Counted from the first letter of the stretch, positions 52,723 to 61,533 are shown. The stretch is 64,000 nucleotides of DNA from Firmicutes bacterium ASF500 (GCA_000492175.2 CP097573.1:3038001-3102000); one strand, 5' to 3'. Notes: a model not told the origin generated them from the letters alone. Made by a program: numbers and translations.

Positions 52723-54093
52723 TTAATATCTTCTATTTCCCCGGTAATTCCCCCGGCGGCTGGTCCGCGCGCCGGCCTTGGCGTGGGGGCGGCGGCGCTT
52801 GCGGAAGACCAGGAGCTGGAGCCCGGCCAGGAGAACCACCAGACCCCCGCAGGCCAGGGCCAGCTTGACGCCGGCGCTCTGGAAGAAGTCGAAAAACTGC
52901 TGTTTTTTATGGAGCAGGTCGGACCGCTCCACCGAGGTGACGGCCACCAGGTCCAGGGTGCCGTAGACCTCGTCCTCATAGTAAAGGGTCATGGTGCCCA
53001 TCACCTGCCCCGCCTCCACGGGGGCCTCCACCTCGTCGGCGAAGCGGGTAATGCGGTATTCGATGTCGTCCACGTCCATGGACTTGGGCAGAGTGCGGGT
53101 GATGGAGCCCTGGGGCTTCAGGTTGACCTCGTCGGCCTGACGGGACATGGTGACCTTCACCTTGTCCACCGGCTCGTCCCCCTTGGTGATGGTCACCCGC
53201 TGGAAGTTGGAAAAGCCGTATTCCAAAAGGCGGCGGCTCTCCACGAACTGGCCCTGACGCAGCTGCTCATAGCCCGCCTCGTTCATGGGGCCGGAGCCCA
53301 GGATCACGGAGATCAGAAGCTCGTCCCCGTCCTCGGCGGCGGACACCAGACAGCGGCCCGCCTCGTCGGTGCTGCCCGTCTTGCCGCCCACGCACTTGTC
53401 ATAGAGGTAGCCGCTGTACTTCCAGCTGGAGACCAGGCCGTTGGTGTTGTAGAACTCCCGCTCCCCGGACACGCCGGTGGCGGGGACCGTGTGCTTGGGC
53501 GCGGTGGTAATGGTCCTGAACAGGTCGTGCTCCAGGCAGGCCTGCATGGTGAGAGCCAGATCATAGGCGGTGGTGTAGTGCTCGTCCTGGTGCATCCCGT
53601 GGGTGTTGGCGTAGTGGGTGCCCTTGCAGCCCAGCTCGGCGGCCCGGCGGTTCATGTGTTCCACAAAGGCCTCAATAGAGCCGTCCACTGCCACCGCCAG
53701 CACGTTGGCCGCCTCGTTGGCCGAGGGGAGCATCAGACAGTACAGAAGCTCCTCCACGCTCAGCTGCTCCCCCACCTTGAGGCCGGCGGTGGAGAAATTG
53801 CCCGTCAGTCCCTGATAGGCGTCCCCCGGCACGGTGACCACCGTCTCCAGGGTCAGCTGGCCCGACTGGACCGCCTCCAGCACCAGAAGGCAGGTCATCA
53901 GCTTGGTGGTGCTGGCGGGGTAGGCCCGCTCGCCGGACTTCACGTCGTAGAGGATGTCGCCGTGGTTGGCGTCCAGGAGGATGGCGTGGGTGCAGAACAG
54001 GTCCAGGTCCTCCTGGGCGGCGGAAACCGGCAGGAGCAGGGACAGCACCATGGGAAGGACAAGCAGCACCGAAAGAAAACGATATTTTTTCAT
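52723..54093 (-). CDS. dacF: D-alanyl-D-alanine carboxypeptidase (PBP5/DacF type)
   Basis: 456 residues. Signal peptide (first 26 residues), then the serine-peptidase motifs STTK at 61-64, PSAN near 122 and KTGS near 235. A C-terminal beta domain and a terminal membrane helix with a basic end (FRKRRRPHAKAGARTSRR) follow. Trims pentapeptides on peptidoglycan at the outer membrane face. The exact paralogue name (dacF, dacB) is not certain. Confidence 0.9.
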   Translation of the reverse strand: MKKYRFLSVLLVLPMVLSLLLPVSAAQEDLDLFCTHAILLDANHGDILYDVKSGERAYPASTTKLMTCLLVLEAVQSGQLTLETVVTVPGDAYQGLTGNFSTAGLKVGEQLSVEELLYCLMLPSANEAANVLAVAVDGSIEAFVEHMNRRAAELGCKGTHYANTHGMHQDEHYTTAYDLALTMQACLEHDLFRTITTAPKHTVPATGVSGEREFYNTNGLVSSWKYSGYLYDKCVGGKTGSTDEAGRCLVSAAEDGDELLISVILGSGPMNEAGYEQLRQGQFVESRRLLEYGFSNFQRVTITKGDEPVDKVKVTMSRQADEVNLKPQGSITRTLPKSMDVDDIEYRITRFADEVEAPVEAGQVMGTMTLYYEDEVYGTLDLVAVTSVERSDLLHKKQQFFDFFQSAGVKLALACGGLVVLLAGLQLLVFRKRRRPHAKAGARTSRRGNYRGNRRY

Positions 54094-54250
54094 AGGAAAA
54101 TCTCCATATGTATGTTATAATAATATTTGGTACGGTGTTCAGTGTATCGCACCGGGCCGCAAAAGGCAATAAAAAATTTCTTAATTTTATGAAAACTCCG
54201 CGTTTACCATTATAACAGGGCGGGAGCTGTTCCGCAAGGGGGCGCGAGGC

Positions 54251-54649
54251 ATGGAAGAAAAAACCAAATACGCCGCCGTGGTGCTGGCTCTTTTGGCGGG
54301 CTTCGCCCTGTTCTGCGCCGGACGCTTCTCCGTCCAGCTCAGCGCCGCCCAGCCCTGGCAGGTAAACGCCGCCCAGGCCCCCGCCCCGGAGGAGGGGCAG
54401 TCCCCCGAGGCGTCTGAAGAGGCCGGCTCCTACCCTGAGAGCCTGCTCCCCGGTGAGGTCATCAACATCAACACGGCGGATGTCTACGACCTCCAGCGCC
54501 TGCCCGGCATCGGGGAGTCCCGGGCCCTGAGCATCATCGCCTGGCGGGAGGAAAACGGCTTTTTCCAGTCGGTGGACCAGCTGGAGGAGATCTACGGCAT
54601 CGGCCCCAAAATTCTGGACGGACTGCGGGATTACGCGGCCGTCAAATAA
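54251..54649 (+). CDS. ComEA-like helix-hairpin-helix protein
   Basis: 132 residues: N-terminal membrane anchor (about 8-25), a Pro/Glu-rich linker, and a double HhH DNA-binding domain at about 72-130 (VININTADVYDLQRLPGIGESRALSIIAWREENGFFQSVDQLEEIYGIGPKILDGLRDY). Resembles ComEA, the DNA receptor for competence, but lacks the SLBB part of long ComEA proteins. No other com genes are nearby. Confidence 0.85.
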   Translation: MEEKTKYAAVVLALLAGFALFCAGRFSVQLSAAQPWQVNAAQAPAPEEGQSPEASEEAGSYPESLLPGEVININTADVYDLQRLPGIGESRALSIIAWREENGFFQSVDQLEEIYGIGPKILDGLRDYAAVK

Positions 54650-54670
54650 AGCCCCCGGGGAAACTGAAAA

Positions 54671-54722
54671 ACTCCCTCAGTCACCGCCTCCGGCGGCGGC
54701 AGCTCCCTCAGAGAGGGAGCCT
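54671..54722. repeat. Short palindromic repeat, second family
   Basis: ACTCCCTCAGTCACC... then GCTCCCTC-aga-GAGGGAGC (54702-54720, perfect 8-bp arms). This CTCCCTCAG / GAGGGAGCC pattern is a dispersed repeat in many clostridial genomes as I recall; only one copy is seen here, just before the response regulator. Confidence 0.6.
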
Positions 54723-54755
54723 ATGGAACGATAATATACGGACAGGAGTAATAAT

Positions 54756-55442
54756 ATGGCGAAAATACTGGTAGTAGACGACGAGCAGGTGCTGGTCAAG
54801 GGCATCAAGTTCAACCTGGAGCACGAGGGCTATCAGGTGGAGGTGGGCTGTGACGGCGAGCAGGCGGTGGAGCTGGCCCGGGAGGGGGGCTTCGACCTGA
54901 TCCTCCTGGATTTGATGATGCCCAAGATCGACGGCCTCCAGGCCTGTATGCGCATCCGGGAGTTCTCCAACGTCCCCGTCATTATGCTGACGGCCAAGGG
55001 GGAGGACGCGGACAAAATCATGGGCTTTGAGTGCGGGGCCGACGACTATATCACCAAGCCCTTTAACATCCTGGAGCTGAAGGCCCGGGTCCGGGCCCTT
55101 CTGCGCCGCTCCGGGGCCGCCGAGCAGATCAAGGGGGCCGCTATGCTGGAGGCCGGACACATCCGTCTGGACACCGCCGGCCGGGCCGCCTGGCGGGACG
55201 GGGTCTCCGTGGAGCTGACCGCCAAGGAATTCGACCTGATGGAGCTCCTCCTGCGCAACCCGGGCCGGGTGTACAGCCGGGAAAACCTCCTCAACGTGGT
55301 CTGGGGCTATGAGTACATCGGCGACTACCGCACCGTGGATGTTCACGTCCGCCGCCTGCGGGAGAAGCTGGAGCTGGACCCCGCCAACCCCGAGTATATC
55401 CGCACCAAATGGGGCGTTGGGTATTATCTGGCGAAGGTTTAA
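54756..55442 (+). CDS. OmpR/PhoB family response regulator
   Basis: 228 residues. Receiver domain with acidic pair DDE at 8-10, phospho-acceptor Asp52 in LILLDLMMP and Lys near 104 (YITKPF). The C-terminal winged helix covers about 130-226 (YSRENLLNVVWGYEYIGDYRTVDVHVRRLREKL). Paired with the histidine kinase downstream, with a repeat array in between. Confidence 0.95.
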   Translation: MAKILVVDDEQVLVKGIKFNLEHEGYQVEVGCDGEQAVELAREGGFDLILLDLMMPKIDGLQACMRIREFSNVPVIMLTAKGEDADKIMGFECGADDYITKPFNILELKARVRALLRRSGAAEQIKGAAMLEAGHIRLDTAGRAAWRDGVSVELTAKEFDLMELLLRNPGRVYSRENLLNVVWGYEYIGDYRTVDVHVRRLREKLELDPANPEYIRTKWGVGYYLAKV

Positions 55443-55451
55443 AAGCCTCGC

Positions 55452-55623
55452 GTAGGGGCGGATATCATCCGCCCGTCAGGTCCAGGCAATGTCCGGCGGG
55501 CGGATAATATCCGCCCCTACAGGGACGCCCCCCGCAGGCTCTGTAGGGCGGGACGACTCGGCCCGCCGTCCACGGAGAGCGGGTACCCTTGGAAGAACGG
55601 CACGCCGGGGTCGGCGCGCCCTA
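55452..55623. repeat. Palindromic repeat array between regulator and kinase genes
   Basis: Units GGGCGGAT-atc-ATCCGCCC (about 55456-55475) and GGGCGGAT-aat-ATCCGCCC (about 55498-55516), then modules GTAGGGCGGGACGACTCGGC and GCACGCCGGGGTCGGCGCGC. Same family as at 11.5, 32.4, 42.1 and 57.7 kb. It separates two genes that are usually adjacent. Confidence 0.85.
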
Positions 55624-55631
55624 ACACAGGA

Positions 55632-57137
55632 ATGGATCATATCCGCCCCCGCACAAAGGAGGTGCCCGACACGAAAAACAAGGTCCCCTTTTTCGCCTCT
55701 CTTCAGGTGAAATACGCCATCAGCTACCTGGTCATCTTCGCCGTGGTGCTGGTGCTGATGAATACCTATCCGGTGCTGGCCTCCCAGGACCTGCTGTTCG
55801 CCTCCAAGCGGGACTCGCTGAAAAGCCAGACGGCGGTGATGGCCTCGGCGCTGATGGAGCTGGAATCTCTGTCCGCCGACCAGGTGGTCCGGGTGATGAA
55901 CATGCTGGACAGCATGGGGCTCAAGCGCATTCTGGTCACCGACCCCTCGGGGCTGATCCTCTATGACAGCACCGCCCCCAGCCGGGACCCGGATTCCGGG
56001 GAGGACGCCCCTCCGGAGTTCCGCTACGCCCTGTACCGGGAGGTGGTCGCCGCCCTGCGGGGCAGCGACGTGTTTCACTCCCGGTACGCCGACCGGGTGT
56101 TCACCTCCACCGCCGCCATGCCCATCGTCTACCGGGGCATGGTCATCGGCTCCATTTACATTCTGGAGGTGGACCAGGCCCAGGGGCAGCTGCTGTACAG
56201 CCTCCAGCAAAATCTGCGCAGCATCTCCCTGGTCATCGCGGCGGTTACGCTGGTGATGTCCGCCCTCTTCTCCAAAATGCTCACCGCCCGCATCGCCGCC
56301 CTCCTCCGGGCCATCCGCATCGTGGGCGAGGGGGAGTACGGCCACCGCCTCCAGCCGGTGGGCCGGGACGAGCTGGCCCAGCTGGCCGGGGAATTCAACC
56401 AGCTCACCGACCGCCTCCAGACCACCGAGGAAATTCGCCGCCGCTTCGTCTCCGACGCCAGCCACGAGCTGAAAACCCCTCTGGCCTCCATCCGCCTGCT
56501 GGCCGACTCCATTTTGCAGACCGGGGAGATGGACCCGGAGATGGTCCGGGACTTTGTGGGGGACATCGGCTCCGAGGCCGAGCGGCTCACCCGCATCACC
56601 GAGCACCTTCTGGCCCTCACCCGGCTGGACAGCCTGCCCGCCGGACAGCAGGAGCCGGTGGACGCGGCCCAGGTGACCGGGCGGATCGCCGCCCTGCTCC
56701 AGCCGGTGGCCGACGCCGCGGGGGTCGCCATAGAGACCGACCTGCGGCCCGACTGCCTGATTCTGTGTACCGAGGACGACCTGTCTCAGGTCTGCTTCAA
56801 CCTGATGGAAAACGCCATTAAGTATAATTTCGACGGGGGCAAAGTATTTGTCTCGGTGTTCCGGGACAAGGACCAGGTCCTCCTGGAGGTGGGGGACACC
56901 GGCGTGGGCATCCCGGAGGAGGACCTGCCCAAGGTGTTCAACCGCTTCTACCGGGTAGACAAGGCCCGGTCCCGGGCCGCGGGGGGCACCGGACTGGGGC
57001 TGTCCATCGTGCGGGACACAGTGCGCCGCCACGGCGGCTGGGTCACCGCCCGGCCCCGGAGCCCGGAGGGCAGCCTGTTCACCGTCGGCTTCCCCCGGTA
57101 CCTCCCCGGGGAGAGAGGAAAGGGGGAGCCAGCATGA
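55632..57137 (+). CDS. Sensor histidine kinase
   Basis: 501 residues from ATG 55632. Two membrane helices (about 27-48 and 197-217) flank an extracytoplasmic domain; HAMP at about 218-270; phospho-acceptor histidine in SDASHELKTPLAS near 280; ATPase boxes NLMENAIKYN near 395, GDTGVGIPEEDL near 422 and GGTGLGLSIV near 450. The ATG has only a close AGGA, whereas AAAGGAGG (55655-55662) is eight bases before an ACG codon at 55671, so translation may really begin there with a near-cognate codon. PhoR-like. Confidence 0.9.
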   Translation: MDHIRPRTKEVPDTKNKVPFFASLQVKYAISYLVIFAVVLVLMNTYPVLASQDLLFASKRDSLKSQTAVMASALMELESLSADQVVRVMNMLDSMGLKRILVTDPSGLILYDSTAPSRDPDSGEDAPPEFRYALYREVVAALRGSDVFHSRYADRVFTSTAAMPIVYRGMVIGSIYILEVDQAQGQLLYSLQQNLRSISLVIAAVTLVMSALFSKMLTARIAALLRAIRIVGEGEYGHRLQPVGRDELAQLAGEFNQLTDRLQTTEEIRRRFVSDASHELKTPLASIRLLADSILQTGEMDPEMVRDFVGDIGSEAERLTRITEHLLALTRLDSLPAGQQEPVDAAQVTGRIAALLQPVADAAGVAIETDLRPDCLILCTEDDLSQVCFNLMENAIKYNFDGGKVFVSVFRDKDQVLLEVGDTGVGIPEEDLPKVFNRFYRVDKARSRAAGGTGLGLSIVRDTVRRHGGWVTARPRSPEGSLFTVGFPRYLPGERGKGEPA

Positions 57138-57622
57138 AAAAATATTGGTTCGTCCTGCTGCTTCTCCTGCTCACCGCCTGCGGGCAGCGGGAGGAGCCCG
57201 CCCCCACCGGCCCCGTCCTCTGGTTCTGCTCCGGCGGGGAGGAGCGCCACGGCCCCGCCCTGTCTCCCCAGCCCTACGAGGGGGAGGTGGAGCCCGAGGC
57301 CCTGCTGTCCGCCCTGCTGTCCGGTCCCACCCAGGAGGGGCTGACCTCCCCCTTCCCCCGGGGGGTGACCCTGCGCCAGTGGAGCTGGTCGGAGGATCAG
57401 CCCGGCGTGCTCCAGGTCAACCTGTCCGAGCAGTACGGCGCCCTCACCGATGTCTCCCTCACCCTGGCCGACTACGCCATCGTCCTCACCCTGTCACAGG
57501 CGGAGGGGGTGGAGGGGGTGGAGATTTCCACCGAGGGCCACAGCGCCAGCTACCGCAGCCACCAGCTCCTCACCGCCCAGGAGGCCGTCCTGTGGGACGG
57601 CCTGGCGGACGGGGTTTCGTAG
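57134..57622 (+). CDS. GerMN domain lipoprotein
   Basis: 162 residues. Lipoprotein signal with LLTACG (Cys near 16). The GerMN/sporulation-type domain follows: LLSALLSGPTQEGLTSPFPRGVTLR and QVNLSEQYGALTDVSLTLADYAIVLTLSQ. It overlaps the kinase stop by four bases, so it is part of the two-component operon. Probably an envelope or spore-related lipoprotein sensing or signalling with the kinase; inferred only. Confidence 0.85.
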   Translation: MKKYWFVLLLLLLTACGQREEPAPTGPVLWFCSGGEERHGPALSPQPYEGEVEPEALLSALLSGPTQEGLTSPFPRGVTLRQWSWSEDQPGVLQVNLSEQYGALTDVSLTLADYAIVLTLSQAEGVEGVEISTEGHSASYRSHQLLTAQEAVLWDGLADGVS

Positions 57623-57629
57623 GCTCCGA

Positions 57630-57691
57630 GGGAGGCTTTTCCCTGCGGGGGACGGCGCGCCGGGTCGTCGCGCCCTACGCGTGAGCCTCCC
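57630..57691. repeat. Stem-loop with palindromic repeat module after the GerMN gene
   Basis: Arms GGGAGGCT (57630-57637) and AGCCTCCC (57684-57691) enclose the GGCGCGCCGGGTCGTCGCGC-CCTAC module shared with the other repeat sites. It may end or stabilise the operon transcript; no T-run follows. Confidence 0.65.
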
Positions 57692-57700
57692 ACAAACCTC

Positions 57701-57729
57701 TTGACAAATCGGGCGTTTCCCTGTAATCT
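57701..57729 (+). promoter_or_regulatory. Candidate promoter of metY
   Basis: Perfect TTGACA (57701-57706); the box 17 bp later is TAATCT, a weak -10. metY starts 33 nt downstream. Confidence 0.4.
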
Positions 57730-57761
57730 AGGGTCTATTCCAACGGAAAGAAGGCATCTCC

Positions 57762-59045
57762 ATGAGTGAGTATAAAATCAACACCAAATGCGTCCAGGGC
57801 GGCTACACCCCCAAGAACGGCCAGCCCCGGCAGATCCCCATTATTCAGTCTACCACCTTCAAATATAATACCAGCGAGGACATGGGCAAGCTCTTCGACC
57901 TGGAGGCCAGCGGCTACTTCTATACCCGCCTTCAGAACCCCACCAACGACATGGTAGCCGCCAAAATCTGCGACATGGAGGGCGGTACCGCCGCTATGCT
58001 CACCTCCTCCGGCCAGGCGGCCAATTTCTACGCCATTTTCAATATCGCCAACTGCGGCGACCACGTAGTGGCCTCCTCCACCATCTACGGGGGCACCTAT
58101 AACCTCTTCCACGTCACCATGCGGAAGATGGGCGTCGAGTTCACATTTGTGGAGCCCGACTGCACTGACGAGGAGCTGGCCGCCGCCTTCCGGCCCAACA
58201 CCAAGGCGGTCTTTGGCGAGACCATCGCCAACCCCGCCCTCACCGTGCTGGACATTGAGCGGTTCGCCAAGGCCGCCCACGCCCACGGGGTCCCTCTCAT
58301 CATCGACAACACCTTCGCCACCCCGGTGAACTGCCGGCCCATCGAGTGGGGCTGCGACATCGTCACCCACTCCACCACCAAGTATATGGACGGCCACGGG
58401 GCCGGGGTGGGCGGCTGCATCGTGGACAGCGGCAGGTTTGACTGGATGGCCCACAGGGAAAAATTCCCCGGCCTGTGTACCCCCGACGCCAGCTACCACG
58501 GCATCACCTACGCCGAGAAATTCGGCCTGGGCGGGGCCTTCATCACCAAATGCACCGCCCAGCTCATGCGGGATTTTGGCTCCATCCAGTCCCCCCAGAA
58601 CGCCTTTTTGCTGAACCTGGGCCTGGAGAGCCTTCACGTCCGTATGCCCCGGCACTGCGAAAACGCCCTGGCCGTGGCCAAGCTCCTGGCCGGACATGAG
58701 AAAATCAGCTTCGTCACCTATCCCGGCCTGGAGGGGGACAAGTACTACGACCTGGCCCGGAAGTATATGCCCAACGGCACCTGCGGCGTGGTGTCCTTCG
58801 GCTTCAAGGGGGGCCGGTCCGCCGCCGAGACCTTTATGAAGCACTTAAAGCTGGCCGCTGTGGAAACCCACGTGGCCGACGCCCGCACCTGCTGCCTCCA
58901 CCCCGCCTCCGCCACCCACCGGCAGATGAACGACGGGGAGCTGGCCGCCGCCGGCATCACCCCCGATCTGGTCCGCTTCTCCTGCGGCATCGAGGACCAG
59001 GAGGACCTGATCGCCGACATCACCCAGGCCTTGGCCCAGGTATAA
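57762..59045 (+). CDS. metY: O-acetylhomoserine sulfhydrylase
   Basis: 427 residues, PLP-dependent Cys/Met family. TSSGQAANFYAIFN, IDNTFATPVNCRPIEWGCDIVTHSTTKYMDGHG (with the PLP lysine in STTK, near residue 206) and the insertions seen in long MetY proteins are clear. Makes homocysteine from O-acetylhomoserine and sulfide. The C-terminal LHPASATHRQMND is family-typical. Confidence 0.94.
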   Translation: MSEYKINTKCVQGGYTPKNGQPRQIPIIQSTTFKYNTSEDMGKLFDLEASGYFYTRLQNPTNDMVAAKICDMEGGTAAMLTSSGQAANFYAIFNIANCGDHVVASSTIYGGTYNLFHVTMRKMGVEFTFVEPDCTDEELAAAFRPNTKAVFGETIANPALTVLDIERFAKAAHAHGVPLIIDNTFATPVNCRPIEWGCDIVTHSTTKYMDGHGAGVGGCIVDSGRFDWMAHREKFPGLCTPDASYHGITYAEKFGLGGAFITKCTAQLMRDFGSIQSPQNAFLLNLGLESLHVRMPRHCENALAVAKLLAGHEKISFVTYPGLEGDKYYDLARKYMPNGTCGVVSFGFKGGRSAAETFMKHLKLAAVETHVADARTCCLHPASATHRQMNDGELAAAGITPDLVRFSCGIEDQEDLIADITQALAQV

Positions 59046-59062
59046 TTATACGAGGTGACACC

Positions 59063-59464
59063 ATGAAAAACGCTGGAACTGTATTGATGTACAACTGCTC
59101 GGGGGACAAATACTCCAAGCTGAAACAGATTTTCGCTATGCTCCGCCTGCGTATGCGGGTGGTGGAGCCCGAACGTTACCATGTTTCCCTGCTGGACCTG
59201 TCCCAGGGGAAGGGGGAGCCCGGCGAGGCCGCTGAGCCTCTGGGCGAGCCCATGCTGGTCTTCTGCTATATGAGCCAGGCCCTGCTGAACCAGGTGCTGG
59301 AGATTATCCGTCTGGCTAAAATTCCTCCCATCAACCTGAAAGCCATCCTCACCGAGGCCAACCAGGACTGGGACAGCAAGCAGCTCTATGAGGAGCTGCT
59401 GAAGGAGCGGGAGTCCATCGCCGCCCAGGAGGAGGAGAAAAAAGCCGAAGGGGAAAAAGCGTAA
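59063..59464 (+). CDS. DUF3783 domain protein
   Basis: 133 residues. ILMYN-like opening (TVLMYNCSGDKYSKLKQIFAMLRLRMRVVEPERY) and LNQVLEIIRLAKIPPINLKAILTEANQDWDSKQLYEELLKER fit DUF3783, unknown function. Charged Glu/Lys tail. Begins 17 nt after metY, probably co-transcribed. Confidence 0.85.
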   Translation: MKNAGTVLMYNCSGDKYSKLKQIFAMLRLRMRVVEPERYHVSLLDLSQGKGEPGEAAEPLGEPMLVFCYMSQALLNQVLEIIRLAKIPPINLKAILTEANQDWDSKQLYEELLKERESIAAQEEEKKAEGEKA

Positions 59465-59507
59465 GAAGCGCAAAACCCTATGCAAACAGCATACTTGCAA
59501 ACCCTTG

Positions 59508-59552
59508 GGAACCTTGCTATTATTTAAATAGCAAGGTTCCTATTTTCTCTTT
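59508..59552 (+). terminator. Terminator after the metY operon
   Basis: Perfect 14-bp stem GGAACCTTGCTATT / AATAGCAAGGTTCC, loop of five, followed by TATTTTCTCTTTT. Confidence 0.9.
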
Positions 59553-59596
59553 TCAGGAAAAGAGGGCTCATAAAGAAAGGAAGGAAGGAATACAGT

Positions 59597-61159
59597 ATGA
59601 AAAAAATCCTGTCTGCGGCGCTGACCCTGGCTATGACACTGTCACTGCTTCCCGCCGCCTTCGCGGCGGGAGGAACGGCCTACGCATCCACCCAGGCGGT
59701 GGAGGTGGACGGCAAAAAGGTGGAGTTCCAGATGTACGCCCTGAAGGACGCAAACGGCAACCCCACCAACTACGTCAAGCTCCGGGATGTGGCCCACGTG
59801 CTCAACGGGACCAAAGCCCAGTTCGCCGTGGGCTATGACGGCTCCATCTCTGTGACCACCGGAACCGCCTACACCGACGTGGGCGGCGAGATGTCCACCC
59901 CCTACTCCGGTGACCGGACTTACCGCGACGGCTCCGGGGCGGTGAAGGTGAACGGCCAGGCGGCCAGTCTGGAGTCCATCATCCTTACCGACGACGCCGG
60001 AGGCGACTACACCTATTTCAAGCTCCGTGACCTGGGCGCCGCTCTGGGCTTCACTGTGGACTGGGACGCGCGGCGGGGCGTGATTGTGGAGACTGGCGGG
60101 GCCAGCGCGGCGCAGTCCGCCGCCCGCACAATCACCACACTGGGGTACGGCTATTCTTACGACGCTGTCATTGACGAAAATTCCGTCCTCTGGGCCATAG
60201 ATTTCCCCAACGAGGGCGGCTACATTAAAATGATGGAGAACGTGGTCAGCGTGTCCTGTGACCGCTGGAATATGCTCGCCCTGGACGCCAACGGCATCCT
60301 TTGGCAGTGGGGCTACTGCATGGGCGAGGGCGACTTCTACCGGCCGGAGCTGGTTATGGACCATGTCGCCTCCTTCGACGCGGGCCTCTGGAACGCTGTG
60401 GCTGTGAAAACCGACGGTACAGTATGGACGCTGGACCTTGAGACGAAAAAGCCTCTTCCGGTAACGGAACTGGAACACGCGGTCAGCGTCAGCTGCGGTG
60501 AAGATCACTTTGCCGCCATTCTGGAGGACGGCTCTCTGTGGCTGTGGGGCTCCAACCAGTTCGGACAGATCGGCAACAACGGCCAGGGGGACGGCATAGA
60601 TGAGTTTGAGAATCTGGCTCAGAACAAGCCCGTCAAGGTTATGGATCATGTGGCCAGCGTCAGCTGCGGCATTTGTGCGACCGCGGCCCTCCAGACCGAC
60701 GGTTCTCTGTGGACCTGGGGGTGGAACGAGTGGGGCCAGCTGGGCAATGGCTATCAGGGAAATGCCAGCTATGAGTATGAATGGGGAACAACGGTTTACC
60801 AAACGGTCCCGGTCAAGATTATGGACGACGTGGTCTGCGTCAGCATGAATTCGGACTGCTCGGTCACCTCCTGGGGCGGCGGACACGGCGCGGCGGTGAA
60901 ACAGGACGGGACCCTCTGGTGCTGGGGCATGAACGGTCTGAACCAGCTGGGCAACGGCGGGGGCGGCAACCTGATTTATGACGACGGCCTGGAAAAATCC
61001 CTCTGTCAGACGACCCCAGTTCAGATCGCGGAAGGCGTCTGGGCCGCGGTCAGCGTCCAGGACTGCACCTGCGCCGTCAAACAGGACGGGACCGTGCTGC
61101 GGTTTGGTGAGACGCGTGAGACCCCGGAAGAGCTGAGCATCAAGGTCAAGCTGCCTTAA
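59597..61159 (+). CDS. Exported RCC1-repeat protein with stalk domains
   Basis: 520 residues. Signal peptide (first 23 residues). Two stalk repeats come first (FQMYALKDANGNPTNYVKLRDVAHVLNG; TYFKLRDLGAALGF), then RCC1-type propeller repeats from about 175 (LWQWGYCMGEG; LWLWGSNQFGQIGNNGQGD; LWTWGWNEWGQLGNGYQG; LWCWGMNGLNQLGNGGG). Domain order is the reverse of the WG-repeat and GH26 proteins, where the stalk is C-terminal. Likely cell-surface or secreted; role unknown. Confidence 0.83.
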   Translation: MKKILSAALTLAMTLSLLPAAFAAGGTAYASTQAVEVDGKKVEFQMYALKDANGNPTNYVKLRDVAHVLNGTKAQFAVGYDGSISVTTGTAYTDVGGEMSTPYSGDRTYRDGSGAVKVNGQAASLESIILTDDAGGDYTYFKLRDLGAALGFTVDWDARRGVIVETGGASAAQSAARTITTLGYGYSYDAVIDENSVLWAIDFPNEGGYIKMMENVVSVSCDRWNMLALDANGILWQWGYCMGEGDFYRPELVMDHVASFDAGLWNAVAVKTDGTVWTLDLETKKPLPVTELEHAVSVSCGEDHFAAILEDGSLWLWGSNQFGQIGNNGQGDGIDEFENLAQNKPVKVMDHVASVSCGICATAALQTDGSLWTWGWNEWGQLGNGYQGNASYEYEWGTTVYQTVPVKIMDDVVCVSMNSDCSVTSWGGGHGAAVKQDGTLWCWGMNGLNQLGNGGGGNLIYDDGLEKSLCQTTPVQIAEGVWAAVSVQDCTCAVKQDGTVLRFGETRETPEELSIKVKLP

Positions 61160-61202
61160 CGTGTGATATTCCAGGAAAAGAAGGCCATTAATGGCAAAGC
61201 GG

Positions 61203-61232
61203 AGCCCCCGTCCGATGGACGGGGGCTTTTTC
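61203..61232 (+). terminator. Terminator after the RCC1 gene
   Basis: Perfect 11-bp stem AGCCCCCGTCC / GGACGGGGGCT with a three-base loop and five T residues. Confidence 0.93.
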
Positions 61233-61256
61233 CGCAAAAAAATATGCGGATAGGCC

Positions 61257-61285
61257 TTGACAGCTTATCCTTATCATGGTAGAAT
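61257..61285 (+). promoter_or_regulatory. Promoter of rpoB
   Basis: TTGACA (61257-61262), 17-bp spacer, TAGAAT (61280-61285). rpoB starts about 240 nt after the predicted transcription start. Confidence 0.82.
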
Positions 61286-61355
61286 AAAATGATTTTGTGT
61301 CCCTTTGAACCGGTGAGGGCACTTTCCATATTCATGGTGTCAGTCTACCACACCC

Positions 61356-61429
61356 CGGCGGAAATAACAAGAGAAAGCGTTGCAAAACAATCCACGCTCC
61401 CGCGTGTTCCGTTTTCTCTTCCTCCGCCG
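61356..61429 (+). promoter_or_regulatory. Structured leader before rpoB
   Basis: Nested pairing CGGCGGA...TCCGCCG and AAGAGAAA...TTTTCTCTT encloses a small hairpin CACGC-N4-GCGTG. It could be a regulatory leader or RNase site. The remaining leader (61286-61355, 61430-61533) holds no clear feature. Confidence 0.5.
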
Positions 61430-61533
61430 AAATTGTGCATTCTGACGGCAAATTATTCCCGCTCCCCGGAATTTCCCCCGTGAAAAATGCAGAACAACCG
61501 TCAATTCAGAAGAAAGCGAGTTGATTTTTCAGC

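Noticed and set aside
55452..55623. Possible CRISPR array or rho-independent terminator cluster
   Set aside because: Same palindromic family as elsewhere; no T-runs and no regular spacer structure.
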